In this document: positions 1 through 10,768 of the stretch, piece by piece
Layout of the letters: each line of letters begins with the position of its first letter
Numbering within the stretch: position 1 is the first letter of the stretch
Assembly (NCBI GenBank): GCA_015179125.1
Contig: WHVA01000231.1
Span: 62,001-126,000 of the forward strand
Direction of reading: 5' to 3'
Length of the DNA: 64,000 bases
Source of the DNA: Gautieria morchelliformis
Lineage: Eukaryota; Basidiomycota; Agaricomycetes; Gomphales; Gomphaceae
Notes under the pieces: generated by a model
Databases searched by the model: none
The model's input: only the letters and a program-made list of their open reading frames with translations
What the model was told of the DNA's origin: nothing
Translations under genes and position numbers: made by a program

Positions 1-642
1 TCGTTCTTGGAGGTCTCGTAAACGCTCCTTCTCCCTTCGTTCATCCTCAGCCTCCGGTAGCTCCAAATCTTCATCCTCCCGGGGAGAATCATCCGTCTTG
101 AAGCGTTTTCTGGCCTGCTCCTCTCCGTCACTCTCCCAGTCCCTACCATCTGTCTCCCGCTTGCGGATATGCCTCTCATGTTTCCGTTCCTTTGATTTTC
201 CCTTGTCCTTAGCATCCATGACAGATACGTCCTCCTCTAGAAGGAAACTATACTGTTGTGTGCGGAGCGCTTTGGCGTCCTTTTCGGCTTGCTTGCGAGC
301 TGCACTGGCCTCAGAGTGCTTATGTTTTGACTTTCGTGGCACACGGCTAAATACCTCATTAATAAATCCATGAGCATCCGGCGTATCTGGTAAACCGCCT
401 TGATTGAGAGACTCAAAGAGAGAATCGGGCGTCTTTGCCGTAGAAGCTAACAAGTTCTTGAGTGACGAGGAAGAATAATATAACATATTCTAAATACCTG
501 CGGCGAGAATAAAGCTGACCATGTTGCTGTCAGCAACTTGGAAGAACTAGAGGGAGATGATTAACTACTAAACTTGCTCTGACATACCAAAGAACAAACT
601 CACTTTCAGAGCATTGTCACTAACATATCTCTCGAGCGACAT
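1..642 (-). CDS. DEAH-box splicing helicase, DHX16/Prp2 type, N-terminal part (runs off the left edge)
   Basis: Read on the minus strand from ATG at 642 (MSLERYVSDNALK). Exons are 642-588, 536-498 and 446 to the edge. The two introns (587-537 and 497-447) are each 51 nt, with GTATGT and GTATTT donors and AG acceptors, and the frame is open throughout. The protein shows the DHX16/Prp2 N-terminus: LER-V-D start, a D-SLFESL-GLPDTPDA helical segment, FSRVPRK, a charged YSFLLEED stretch, and a K/R/E-rich linker ending ERLRDLQER. The helicase core would lie beyond the edge. Family role: ATPase that remodels the spliceosome before the first catalytic step. The family assignment rests on N-terminal similarity only, since no DEAH motif is in view. 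This is the only apparently intact host-type gene here. Confidence 0.72.
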
Positions 643-960
643 AATATAGCTGTAGGTACCGCGCGATCCGAACTCGAGCGTCGTCCAGATGAGCGCCAAC
701 CGGAATCGATGTTCTTCTTAATTTGACCATCTCTTCCATCTACTCACCACCACCACCAGCCTCACGGACAGAAACAATAGCACCTCGATTTCATCACTGT
801 CTCTTTAATTCATCTTCAACTCCCTTGAATCTTTCGTAGCACACTCCTTAATTCATAGCACTCGCCGTAATTCGGGGCTCAGCACCATCCCTAAGTCCCC
901 TGACGCACGCACACCCTCGCATCCCTCCACCATCCGACCGGCTCCCGAAATAGAGCGCAT
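643..960. promoter_or_regulatory. intergenic region upstream of the helicase gene
   Basis: No coding signal seen. It lies directly upstream of the helicase ATG and must contain that gene's promoter. I see no convincing TATA box. The stretch is C-rich on the plus strand with short CACCAC runs. Confidence 0.4.
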
Positions 961-1059
961 CATGACTCCCGCGGAAGCGCCCCACCTGGGCGTAAACCTC
1001 AGTGACGCGCCACCCACTCCACCAATTACGCAGCGCCCCGCCATGACAGGCACGAGCAA

Positions 1060-1515
1060 CAACCCCCGCATGAGCCCACCAGGGCCCCGCCACCAGAGCA
1101 CCACCAGCCATCCCCGCGTACCAGACCCAGCTACCCAGCTCCAACTGCCACCAACACACACACAGAGACCAGACCCAGCCACAACCCCCAGCCCCAAGCG
1201 CAGCAGCAACTGCAACCGCAGCCGCAACCAGAGCCGTACCGTCAACCGCGGCAGCAGCCGCAACACCTCATCCAGCAGCAGCCTAACCGTTCGGTAGCAG
1301 ATCTCGATGCGCAAATCGCAGTGCTGATAGCCGAGAAACAACTCCTCTTTGCGCACTCACAGCCTCACACAGCCGAACCCCAATCCCTCATAGCCACAGA
1401 AGAAGCCATCTAGACCGCCAGGCTCGCAGCCATCGAGGCAGCCACAATGGAGAAGAGAAACACTCTCCCCGAAATTGACCCTGGTTTCAAGCTGAGTGCG
1501 CTGAGCATCTGTTGA
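1060..1515 (+). pseudogene. broken Gln/Pro-rich reading frame, unrecognised
   Basis: One plus-strand frame reads as a P/Q-rich tract (QQQLQPQPQPEP and similar) followed by a more ordinary helical stretch (SVADLDAQIAVLIAEKQLL, then RLAAIEAATMEKR). It is broken by TAG at 1411-1413, in a position where CAG would fit, and ends at TGA near 1513. The composition resembles the N-terminus of Ty3-type gag proteins elsewhere in this window, but no capsid or zinc knuckle follows, so the identity is open. Overlapping ORFs on both strands here are composition artefacts of the C-rich tract. Confidence 0.25.
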
Positions 1516-2570
1516 GTCCGCCCCGCCCTCTCATCACACATACCCTGCCCCTCCCATCACCCTAACCCCCTTTCCTACATCAGAAGTGGCGATAGGTCAG
1601 TTTCGCCGTGGGCAAAGGCTATTAATACCCCTGGCAATAGGCTGGTCAGTTGCTGGCTATGTGCCAGCTGTTTCCTGGCAATAGGCCAAACTAGCACCTT
1701 GGTGGTGAATCCATCATTCATGCACTTTGCACATCCCCATCCCAAACATTCTGTACCATGTGATTGGCACAACTGATGCCACCTATGCCCTTTTTTTTTT
1801 TTTTTTAATTCCGTTTATTATACTGCCACCTTGGGGCCAGGCCCTATATAGGCAGTCTCTACCTGGAACGCAGAATAGAGTAATCAAAGTGTTTTACATG
1901 CTATGGTATTGTAGTTACCGAAGTAAGCCAGAGATATGCTGGCACCAACGTAGGATACTTCCTGTTTGTTTACAATGCCTAATCACCTTAGATACATATC
2001 AGTACTGGTCAGTTTCAGTAGGTCTTATATGCCAGATGGAAGTCCAGGAGCCTCGTAATCCTAACACTTATCGACACCTATCGGTGGGGCGAAACATTGT
2101 AGTAATTACTGCTACAAATGCGGAGGGGGGCGGTTCGAACCGGAGGCTCTTCCTTCGCGCCAAATAGGTGCTTGGTTTGGGTTAGTTCCACCTGCGCTAA
2201 CCTGCCCCTACCTATGCCCTTTGCCACAGTGATCCCACTCAGGTGTCAAGATTGGATTTGGGTGTTTGGTATCGTGTGTCAGTGAATCATGGATAGGTGA
2301 ACACAGCAAATGCTTGAAGCCTTGTGCAGTGAAGGATATGGTTTGGTGAAGAGGTCTGAACCTGTAAGGGTGTGTGAGGTGAAGGGTAATCTGAGTAAAG
2401 GACCCTGGTCTACAGTTGAAGTGAAGGCTTGTGTAGCTTGATGATATAATGTGTGAGGCTCAGCGGAAAGGTTGTTTGAGTTTGAACAATTGGTGAATGG
2501 TCTCCTGCAGAGGCCTTCACCAACAGCAGGGGGTGACCCTGAGGGGCAAAGTAGTGGGACACTGACTGTG
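1516..2570. other. no gene recognised
   Basis: About 1 kb without convincing coding sequence. It has a poly-T run near 1792-1806 and an isolated pol III B-box-like GGTTCGAACC near 2133, without an A box or a foldable tRNA. 2279-2570 is open on the minus strand downstream of the integrase relic but no longer resembles integrase. Confidence 0.4.
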
Positions 2571-2785
2571 TCCCACCAAGACTTGGGAACTGGGAGCAGG
2601 GTGAGCTTGCCCATTGGGGGCTGAGGTTGGGCTTTGGTGCGTAGGCAGAGGTTGCAGGATTTTATGTACTAACCGATGTGTCGTGACATCTGCAGCCACC
2701 AGTAGTTTTGTGCCAACGTCTTCCACCTCGTGGCATACCTGGCAACCTGGGTATCATGGTGTTGAGACATGATTCAGCACCGTAG
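2571..2785 (-). pseudogene. Ty3-type integrase zinc-binding domain relic (part 2 of a split element)
   Basis: Minus-strand translation across two frames gives the HHCC integrase zinc finger. HHDTQVARYATRWKTL is followed by YWWLQMSRHIG, an in-frame stop, YIKSCNLCLRTKAQ (the two cysteines), then PVPKSWWDTVSV, which normally precedes the DDE core. The core itself is absent. The missing upstream part is found at 9907-10338: removing the element at 2786-9906 joins KIYIPNVSGL directly to this piece, as in intact Ty3 pol. It is therefore an old element into which the younger one inserted. Confidence 0.75.
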
Positions 2786-3838
2786 TGTCATGACGCGTTT
2801 ATTTCCCACACTCAGAAGCTCAGTTTTCCCATTTTCTCACCCCACCTTCGTGTTCGTTCCGATCACCATTGTCATGTTCGGCAACCAACTCTCGCTGTTC
2901 GCGCCAACTACCATAGCCGCACCGTCAAACGCACGATCGACGTCTTGGGACTGACTCGGCAGTCATCACTGGGCCTACCACCTCCTCAGTGTTCGCTCGG
3001 CTTTGCCCTCGACCTCGACCTCTCCTCCTCTATGTCACTTCTGTTCGGCCTTCCTTGCATTTCGCCGAACGGCTATTCGCCGCTCGCATCATTCGCCAGC
3101 AGGCACACCATCAAAAACGATAGATACCATTCACCCGGCGTGATGGTTCATCATTAACCCCATCGTCTTCTTAAATCCAACCCCATTGGGCATTAATATG
3201 GTCAAAGTATGTTCGCAGGACGTCCCTTCCAAAGATCGTGCGGGATCAACCCAGTAGACCAAGAGTCCGTGCAGGGTAGCATGTATGCGGGTCCCAAGAC
3301 ATGGTTTTGTCCATAAGTGCCTTCGCCACCTTTACCCTCCGTCGTTTCATGTTCTCCCTCTTCTCACATTCTATTGTATGTTTATTTCATCTATGTTGTA
3401 TCATGGCTGCGCACCCCTATCCAACCCTGACTTGTGACGGCCTCTTTCCTATTCGCTGATACCTTACGAGTATTCGATATAAGTAGTTTACATTCGCATG
3501 TATATTCCCCAGTTCAATTATCATACGTCGTGCATCTTGTGCAAACTTGACCTCATTGGGATCATCGTCTTAAGCCTTCTCTTGGAGATTTCTATCTTCG
3601 ACCAGCAAACGACTTAGGCATCACTGGTGAGTTCTCATACTTCATCTTCGTTACCTTAGCCTTCGAACCATTTTCTGTGCTGTTGGCGAAGGGCTCTGAA
3701 GGAGCACCTTCGCCAGCGAAGGGATTGTCGAGACTTAGACAGCCCTTCCGTGAGACCTTGCATGTTACATCGTCAAGAGCCACGGGCTATTTCGCTATGA
3801 CTGTAGATAGGGCGAGCCCCGTTTAGGCAAACCCTCTT
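2786..3838 (+). repeat. 5' LTR of element 1 (3' end deleted)
   Basis: Begins TGTCATGACGCG and matches 8748-9790 almost throughout. It stops at GCAAACCCTCTT, where the 3' LTR continues for another ~112 bp to TTGACA. A TATA-like GATATAAGTA lies at 3476-3485 and is conserved in every copy of this LTR family here, marking the likely U3 promoter. A splice-donor-like CTG/GTGAGT occurs near 3628. Confidence 0.85.
3592..3783 (-). other. conserved 63-codon antisense ORF inside the LTR
   Basis: The same ORF, with ATG and stop preserved, occurs at 3592-3783, 9539-9730 and 40544-40735 in separate LTRs. It encodes a hydrophilic peptide starting MALDDVTCKV with no recognisable domain. It could be chance openness of a young repeat. 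The solo LTR at 59497-60527 has lost the ATG. Confidence 0.3.
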
Positions 3839-3884
3839 TATAATTGAACTACCAGCTACAGTCAAAAGCATTACCCTATTTTTC

Positions 3885-6119
3885 ATGTCATCTACACAAC
3901 AAGAAAATCCTGTTGTCCATAGAACCCGCTCGACAGGTCCAGTTCCCACTCCAGCACCACTCCAGAGGCGAGCAGCTTCCGCCTCGTTCCCTTCGCAAAA
4001 CCCCACAGAGGACATCATCCCTTTCTCTCGCCTCGTCGCCATGTCTGCATCTCGGCCTACACCATACCGCCCGGTCCCCGAACACGCATCACCGCCTCTT
4101 TTCGATGTTCAACGGCAGCTGACTCCAGGCGAACAGCATTTCTCCCCTCAGCGACCACTTTCAGCCAGCACCCCCATACCTAGTCATAGGCCCGGCACCG
4201 ATTCTTTATGCCGCTTATTCACCCCTAATTCGCCCAGCGGTCACCCACAAAACCCTAGCACATTTCAAGAACCTTATCCTTCTAGGCTCCCTCGGATTGC
4301 CGGTGCTTCAGGACTCAGATTACAATCGGCCTTCGCACGACCCCACTTGCCACCTGCTTCGCCTAGTCACACTCCGAACCCTTTTCTCGACGTGCACTAT
4401 GCCCAGTGTCCTCTTAACCCCCGGCCTACATCCCTTCTCAATTCTAGGCATACCACCCCTGTACACGCAGAATCCCGGGCTCGCACACCCGCTTCGCACA
4501 ATTCTTCATCTCATTCACATCACTCACATGTTTCTTCGCACTCTTCGCAGGCTCTTCGCAGTCTTCACCAGTCGGTACATAGTGACCATACTTGAGTCAG
4601 CTCTCAAACTACCCCTCGCGAGGCACCTTTGGCGGACCAGGGACATCACGCTGACCCTGCGCCCGAGCAAAATCTTGGCTATCCCGTTACTGGCGTGCCC
4701 TATTATGACCCGAATGCTTTGCCTTTCGGCAGTGCCCCACCTCTATTCGCAGGACAACCTCACCCATTTTTGGTACAACCTCCCCTGTACCAACCCCCAG
4801 CCCAGATTCCTGCCCCACCTGGCGGGCCTGTGCCCCTTCCATTCGTGGGACAACCTCTCCCCTTCATGGGACAACCTCTCCCCTTCGCGGGACAACCTCC
4901 CCCGCAACAGCCTCCGGCACAGATTCCTGCCCTACTTGGCGGGCCTGCGCCTTTTCCATTCGCGGGACAGCCTCTCCCCTTCGCGGGATGACCTCCCCCG
5001 CAGCAACCTCTGGCACAGATTCCTGCCCCACCCGGCGGGCCTGCACCGCCTCCTCCACCACCTCTCGGGCCACCATTTCCCCATCTCGGAGTACCTCCGA
5101 TCGGGCCTCCTGGACCACCCGGGCCCCCCGGACCTCCTGGACCACCTCCACCCTTTGGTGGAGGGCCTTGGCCGCAACCAGGGTTCCCATGGAACCCCTA
5201 TTATCCCTTTCCTTTTGCCTACCCTCAGCCCGCCCCTGATGGTGATTCCGATGCTGCGAAACCCAACAAATTCACAGGGAAAGAACCTCACCTTCTCCGA
5301 ATGTTCATCGCTAGTTGTATTATGGTCTTCGACAACAAACCCCGAAAGTTCCAGCAGGAGCGACAGCGAGTCTCCTACGCGGCATCCTACCTCAGCGACA
5401 TTGCCTTGATCTGGTGGCAGCCTTTTCTCATTCAGTTCCCAGAACCTCCCATTCGGAGCAACTGGCTTATCTTTGTCGATGAACTTAATCGTCTTTTCGG
5501 TCAGGCCAACATCATCCAGGTGTCCGAGCGAGCTATTCGCAGGCTCAAAATGCTCGACACCCATCGTGTCAATCGCCACATGACCACATTCGCTGAGTTG
5601 TCCTCTTACGTCAAGTGGAACAATGCCGCCCTTTACGACACCTTCTACAACAGCCTCGCCGAGCGCATCAAAGACCACATGCTCTCCTACGAACGTCCCG
5701 AAAGCCTTGACGATCTTAAACGTCAGGCTCTTTGCATCGACAATCGCTACTGGGAGCGCCAAGGCGAAAAGCAGATTACAACCTCTATTCGTCCCCCTTC
5801 TTCTTCCGAACCTTCTGTTACACCACGTGCTAACGCTTGACCCAGACCCCCTGCCGCAGCCAAGCCCGACGAACAGAAAGATCTTTCCGGCATCCTCGAT
5901 GCTACCGGACGTCTTACTGAAGCTGAGAAAGAGCGATGAAAAACCAAAGGCCTTTGCCCTTATTGCGGCGAACCCCCCACACATCACGCAAAGGGGTGCC
6001 GCTTCCAAGAGTCTGCCCCAACCACTGGCAGAGCTATCTTCACTCTCGAAGGCGACCCCCAAGTTGCGATTCTCGAAGAGGTTCCCGAAGATGGCGAAAG
6101 CTCTCCCGCGGAATATTAA
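3885..6119 (+). pseudogene. Ty3-like gag of element 1, interrupted by stop codons
   Basis: A single frame runs from ATG 3885 to TAA 6119 (about 744 codons) with four in-frame TGA codons (4593, 4989, 5838, 5937). The N-terminus is S/P/H-rich. A proline-rich section with repeated GQPLPF units and a collagen-like GPPGPPGPPGPP run follows to about 5150. The capsid (retrotransposon gag family) starts around KPNKFTGKEPHLLRMF and includes YAASYLSDIALIWWQPF and a C-terminal FAELSSYVKWNNAALYDTFY. A zinc knuckle CPYCGEPPTHHAKGC lies near 5959. At least the later stops fit CGA or TGG changed to TGA. Expected role: RNA packaging and particle assembly. Confidence 0.75.
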
Positions 6120-7131
6120 AGCTCGCAACCCCTCTGTGGTGTTAGGAATGGCTCGTTTTAGCCCATCGAACAACGATCTTACCCACTTTGTATGAATCCC
6201 TGTATCTGTTTGCTTTGACTATCCTGCCCCCTTCACCTCTTCCCATCCATGTACACCTTCTCAGTCTCTGATTCTTTCCCCTTTCACCCTAGTTCTCAAA
6301 ATCCTCGCACAAATGTCTCTTTCTCCTCCTGCTTGTAAAAGCACACTAGCCACTACTTGTCTTGTTCGCCGAACACGTACATATCCGTCTCATTCAGAAC
6401 AAACTCTACTTCGATAGATAGTTTTTCCACATACCACTCTCCAGTTACCTTCGACACACATTCCGAACACTCGTCCCCGCTATCCTTGGGTTACGCCCCG
6501 AACACGGCGATTAGACAACTCTATTACACCTTGGATCTTCCTCCAGGTGTTGTTTCCTTCTTTGCCCTTTCCTATCCCGAATCTTCCTGTTTTCACACAG
6601 ACATTCGACATGGACAGCAAACTATTCGCTACCTCAGCAAAAGCCTATCAAGCATCACTCTACCGAGTCCTCCATATCGCTGCTTTATACTCGTCCCCGC
6701 CATCCTTGGGTTACGCCCCAAACACGGTGATTGGACCACTCTATCCCACCTCGGTCCTTCCATCAGGTGTCTCCTCCTTTCTTTGCCCTTTCGTATCCTG
6801 AATCTCCCTGTTTTCGCACAGACATTCACCGTGGACGGCAAACCCGGTACTAGTCCCAAAACACCCCAGCCCATTTTTACCCGTCGGGGCGACGTGTACC
6901 ATAAAGAGGGGGATGAGTGCTTAGGCACTATACAAACCCTCACAAACCCTACATTCGGAGAACTTGGCGATCACATCGCACAAACTTCGTGAACACCACT
7001 CCCAGTTGGATTCACTTATAGCCACTTTCGCGTACTCCCACGCGAAGTCCCCGAAGAGACCCAAGACTTAGCACACAATTTAGCACTCCAAGAGAAACAA
7101 CGCTCCTATGTTCACATAAAATTATCACAGA
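6120..7131 (+). other. decayed region between gag and the antisense gene, with a tandem duplication
   Basis: No intact frame. A segment starting CTCGTCCCCGC at 6471 is repeated diverged at 6691, a period of 220 bp. Each copy encodes a short PAILGLRP-HGDWTTL-like stretch weakly reminiscent of the end of a Ty3 aspartic protease, but I cannot confirm it. No RT motif is present on either strand. Confidence 0.4.
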
Positions 7132-8567
7132 CTATTTCATTAGCTTCCTAAGCATAGCCTGGACCCCCTCTAGTTCTAACACCTCTCCACTTAAATCGTT
7201 CAACTTCCGGGACACACTCCTCATCAGCTCCTCCGACCTCTCCACCAGGTCCTCTATTCTCTCCTCGCCGGCCAGCGTAGACGTTCGGGTGCCTTCGGAG
7301 GTATCTGGGAATCAGCCGAAGATGCGCGGAAGGAGGGCACAACAGGCTTACCAAGGACGCCCTTCGACGAGATCGAGGACGGACCTGTCATCGACCCTTT
7401 TTCCTTCGCCTTTCCCTTACTCTTCCCCTTCAACCTTCGCTCTTTCACCTCCGGCTCTCGACCATCCTTTTCGTCTTTCGCCACATACTCTAAAGGAGGG
7501 ACAAGGACTCCACATGAGTTCGGATGGTGTAGGAGGAATGGAAAAGGAGAAAATGTACCCTCTGCCGTGACACAGCCCTGGCGATCACGAATGCATCGCC
7601 CACACATCTTCCCTGCCTTGCCACTGCAGGTGTGACCATAGCGAAGGCATCGCCCACACTTCACAGGCCTCTTCAGTACCTTGTGCTACGAAGAAGCGCG
7701 CAGTCAGTGGGCAAATTACTTCGACAAAACACTACGCTGCTTACCCCGTTATAAATCAGCCAGCCGAGCAAATACGCATGCTCGGGGTAGCCATGCTTCA
7801 CTACCGACTGTGGAACCTTGTCTGATTCGGTAACCAGTGCATTCGCCCGCCCCTTGTGACGTTGGGCAGGAGTCGGCTCGACTGCGACAATCTCTGGCGA
7901 AGGACTCCGAGTGCGTTCCTTCTGGGCCTTCTTCGGTGTCCGGGTATTTTCGCCTTCGTCTTTGGACGACAGGAACATGGGTCGCCGCTTTGTGCGCACG
8001 GGCTGGACTGTGGCCGATTGTCCAGGTGATCCAGCAATAGGCTCAGCTGCGCGAGCGAAATCTTCGAGAGGACTTCAAGTCAGGAGGCCAGAAAACAAAC
8101 AAGTGTCACATACGTTCAGACTCTCGCATATTGTCCCCCTCAACTCGGGGCTCCTTCATAGCACCCCCCACTACCTCGGGTTCCTTCGATGGACCACGCG
8201 ACGCTATCGGTTCTGGCACCGTGTTCATCCCGGCATCAAGAAATTCTGGGCTAACTAAGAAACCCACACTCCCAAACCACTCTTTCGCTTCCTTCACCTC
8301 CCTCGCCAGGTCGTCCACTTCCGACGGACGTTCAAAGTCGGGATCCGCGATCGCTTCCACATGCAATGTGGTACGCAGCTCGGCCTGTGATGGGGTGGTC
8401 AGCGAAAATCCTTGATAAGGGAGCTCTCCTACCTGAAGCTCTTCAGCCTCGACAGCCCACTGCTCTACTTCTTCGCGCAAGGCTCCCCGAAGGTCAGGAC
8501 GAAACTTCAGCTTGACCCGCGTTCGCTCGATGAGCACAGAGAGAGAGGAGGACTCGTTAGGGGCCAT
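7132..8567 (-). CDS. antisense four-exon gene inside the retroelement: Zn2Cys6-cluster protein
   Basis: Exons on the minus strand: 8567-8114, 8061-7745, 7685-7352 and 7304-7132 (stop TAG). Introns of 52, 59 and 47 nt have GTATGT, GTAAGC and GTAAGC donors, AG acceptors and CTGAC or CTGAT branch-like sites. Phases are consistent and give 425 codons without a stop. Residues 1-151 are acidic and helical (MAPNESSS start). Residues ~267-295 carry C-x2-C-x6-C-x7-C-x2-C-x6-C (KCGRCLRYGHTCSG, then KMCGRCIRDRQGC), the exact spacing of the fungal Zn(II)2Cys6 DNA-binding cluster, with a K-rich stretch further on. The C-terminus (EERIEDLVERSEEL, then VQAMLRKLMK) looks like a coiled coil. The start lies 180 bp from the 3' LTR, so transcription would run antisense from that end. 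Family known: transcription regulators. Function here is inferred only. Confidence 0.72.
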
Positions 8568-8730
8568 GAGGAATCGAATAGTGAAATGAACCCGTCACCT
8601 CACGCCGCAACACCTTTTAAAGCACAGGGCTGAGCCGTGCACGGACCAAGCGGCGAGAGATCGTATCGGGAGCACTATTACATCTTCAGACTCGTCCCCC
8701 ATCCCAGAGCACTATGTCGTTGGACTCCAA

Positions 8731-8747
8731 AGCTAGGAGGGGGGTAC
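8731..8747 (+). promoter_or_regulatory. polypurine tract of element 1
   Basis: AGCTAGGAGGGGGGTAC lies immediately before the 3' LTR, the expected position and composition of the plus-strand primer. Confidence 0.7.
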
Positions 8748-9906
8748 TGTCATGACGCGTTTATTTCCCATACTCAGAAGCTCAGTTTTCCCATTTTCTC
8801 ACCCCACCTTCGTGTTCGTTCCGATCACCATTGTCATGTTCGGCAACCAACTCTCACTGTTCACGCCAACTACCATAGCTGCACCGTCAAACACACGATC
8901 GACGTCTTGGGACTGACTCGGCAGTCATCACTGGGCCTACCACCTCCTCAGTGTTCGCTCGGCTTCGCCCTCGACCTCGACCTCTCCTCCTCTATGTCAC
9001 TTCTGTTCGCCCTTCCTTGCATTTCGCCGCTCGCATCATTCGCCAGCAGGCACACCATCAAAAACGATCGATACCATTCACCCGGCGTGATGGTTCATCA
9101 TTAACCCCATCGTCTTCTTAAATCCAACCCCATTGGGCATTCGTATGGTCAAAGTATGTTCGCAGGATGTCCCTTCCATAGATCGTGCAGGATCAACCCA
9201 GTAGACCAAGAGTCCGTGCAGGGTAGCATGTATGCGGGTCCCAAGACATGGTTTTGTCCATAAGTGCCTTCGCCACCTTTACCCTCCATCGTTTCATGTT
9301 CTCCCTCTTCTCACATTCTATTGTATGTTTATTTCATCTATGTTGTATCATGGCTGCGCACCCCTATCCAACCCTGACTTGTGACGGCCTCTTTCCTATT
9401 CGCTGATACCTTATGAGTATTCAATATAAGTAGTTTACATTCGCATGTATATTCCCCAGTTCAATTATCATACATCGTGCATCTTGTGCAAACTTGACCT
9501 CACTGTGATCATCGTCTTAAGCCTTCTCTTGGAGATTTCTATCTTCGACCAGCAAACGACTTAGGCATCACTGGTGAGTTCTCAAACTTCATCTTCGTTA
9601 CCTTAGCCTTCGAACCATTTTCTGTGCTGTTGGCGAAGGGCTCTGAAGGAGCACCTTCGCCAGCAAAGGGATTGTCGAGACTTAGACAGCCCTTCCGTGA
9701 GACCTTGCACGTTACATCGTCAAGAGCCACGGGCTATTTCGCTACGACTGTAGATAGGGCGAGCCCTGTTTAGGCAAACCCTCTTACCTTGTGAACATTC
9801 ATTGGTTCACCTATTCGCCGAACGGCATACTTATTCACACAAGTTATTTGGGCATTCGCTGTGTTCACTAATACACGATATTAACGCTTGAAAACCGATC
9901 TTGACA
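8748..9906 (+). repeat. 3' LTR of element 1 (complete, 1159 bp)
   Basis: Starts TGTCATGACGCG and ends CCGATCTTGACA, giving short TGTCA/TGACA inverted ends. The boundaries are confirmed by the solo LTR at 59497-60527, which has a perfect 5-bp duplication. The TATA-like ATATAAGTA is at about 9424-9432. It carries the antisense 63-codon ORF at 9539-9730. Confidence 0.88.
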
Positions 9907-10338
9907 TGTAGGCCTGACACATTTGGGATGTAGATCTTGCCCCAGAACTGCAGTAGCCCATTGCTTTCCGACCACTTGGCACTCCATACTGAGCTAGAAT
10001 GCCCCTTCCAAAGTTCCTCTGCAGCCTTCACCACTGACTCCTCATTCTCCAGGTGTTGGAAACCCTGGTTAATATCCCAGAGAATGTCAGAACGCACTGA
10101 GACAGGGCATCGAGTTCCACCCGACTGGACTCAGGCTCTTGGAGCAGTAGGTGATCGCATGCCACTTTCAGCTTCTGGAGACTGCTGGGATAGGACAGCC
10201 CCAGTCACTGTATCAGAGGAGTCAGCTTCAACTTGAAAAGGTGGTTGTTTGGGAACACAAGGATTGGGGCCAAGGTGACCAGCTGCTTGAGCTTGTCGAA
10301 GGCAGCTTGCTCGGTGTCAGCCCATACCCATGGGATAT
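9907..10338 (-). pseudogene. Ty3-type pol relic, RNase H to pre-integrase (part 1 of the split element)
   Basis: Read on the minus strand, 10338 downward encodes FPWVWADTEQAAFDKLKQL, then VTLAPILVFP, EADSSDTVTGAVLSQQ (RT connection and start of RNase H). A deletion follows and jumps to EELWKGHSSS, then WSESNGLLQFWGKIYIPNV, the segment before the HHCC finger. It continues at 2785-2571 on the far side of element 1. It is cut on its 5' side by the LTR at 10339. Several frameshifts and a deletion make it dead. Confidence 0.75.
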
Positions 10339-10526
10339 TGTAAATAACCTGTGTATCTACATGTACATTAGTTATTACATAATCCCTGTGGGCCCCTTAG
10401 GGACCCACTGTATAGTTTATGCGTGGGAACCGGCCAGCGGCGCCCATCACATCTTACTCTTACCTGTCACTACTAGCATTCAGAATACCACTCATTGGTC
10501 AAGTTCTGTTGTGCCCTTGTGATACA
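10339..10526 (+). repeat. 5' LTR of element 2 (short-LTR Ty3 family)
   Basis: The TGTAAATAACC start and the TTGTGATACA end bracket 188 bp that match a second copy at 62790-62986. Each is followed by the same type of gag N-terminus, which identifies them as LTRs. Both copies contain a GGGNCC(C)...ACCCACTGTATAGTT core. Confidence 0.65.
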
Positions 10527-10768
10527 AGGTCTTAAGATCGACATCCTTTACACCTTTTTGAACTATCCTGCGGTTGATCGCCACATGACCAACCGATAGT
10601 GGATTCGAACCAATCTTGAAAAAGATCGCTGCGTCGACGACTAAACATCGTTGAGACCCTCCAGTAGACCTTCTACTGTCGGCTGCGAGCATGATGATTC
10701 CACGCAGTCGAAGACAGACACGAGCAACGAGCTTGAGGTCCACGCCCCAGGCGCAGCCCAGTGACACG

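Larger units (their letters stand above)
2786..9906 (+). mobile_element. non-autonomous Ty3-like LTR element with gag and an antisense gene (element 1)
   Basis: Two long LTRs (2786-about 3838 and 8748-9906) start TGTCATGAC. The complete 3' copy ends TTGACA. They flank a gag (3885-6119), about 1 kb of decayed sequence, and a minus-strand gene (7132-8567). No reverse transcriptase, RNase H or integrase is present, so the element is non-autonomous. The flanks are CGTAG and TGTAG, a 5-bp duplication with one mismatch. The insertion splits an older Ty3 pol relic, which reads through when the element is removed. The LTRs are nearly identical over the shared part, suggesting fairly recent insertion. 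The 5' LTR lacks its last ~112 bp, and no primer-binding site is visible. Confidence 0.8.

Noticed and set aside
490..492. In-frame TAG in the helicase N-terminus, apparently a disabling stop
   Set aside because: It falls inside a 51-nt intron (497-447) with a GTATTT donor and TTAG acceptor; splicing restores the DHX16-like sequence in phase.
853..1356. Minus-strand ORFs of 103 and 167 codons
   Set aside because: Composition artefacts of the C-rich P/Q tract on the other strand.
2127..2150. Possible tRNA or SINE from GGTTCGAACC
   Set aside because: No A box upstream and no pairing acceptor or T stem; a B-box-like decamer alone is weak.
4932..6173. 413-codon minus-strand ORF across gag
   Set aside because: It is the antisense of the well-supported capsid and zinc-knuckle frame, with no recognisable domain and no intron structure.
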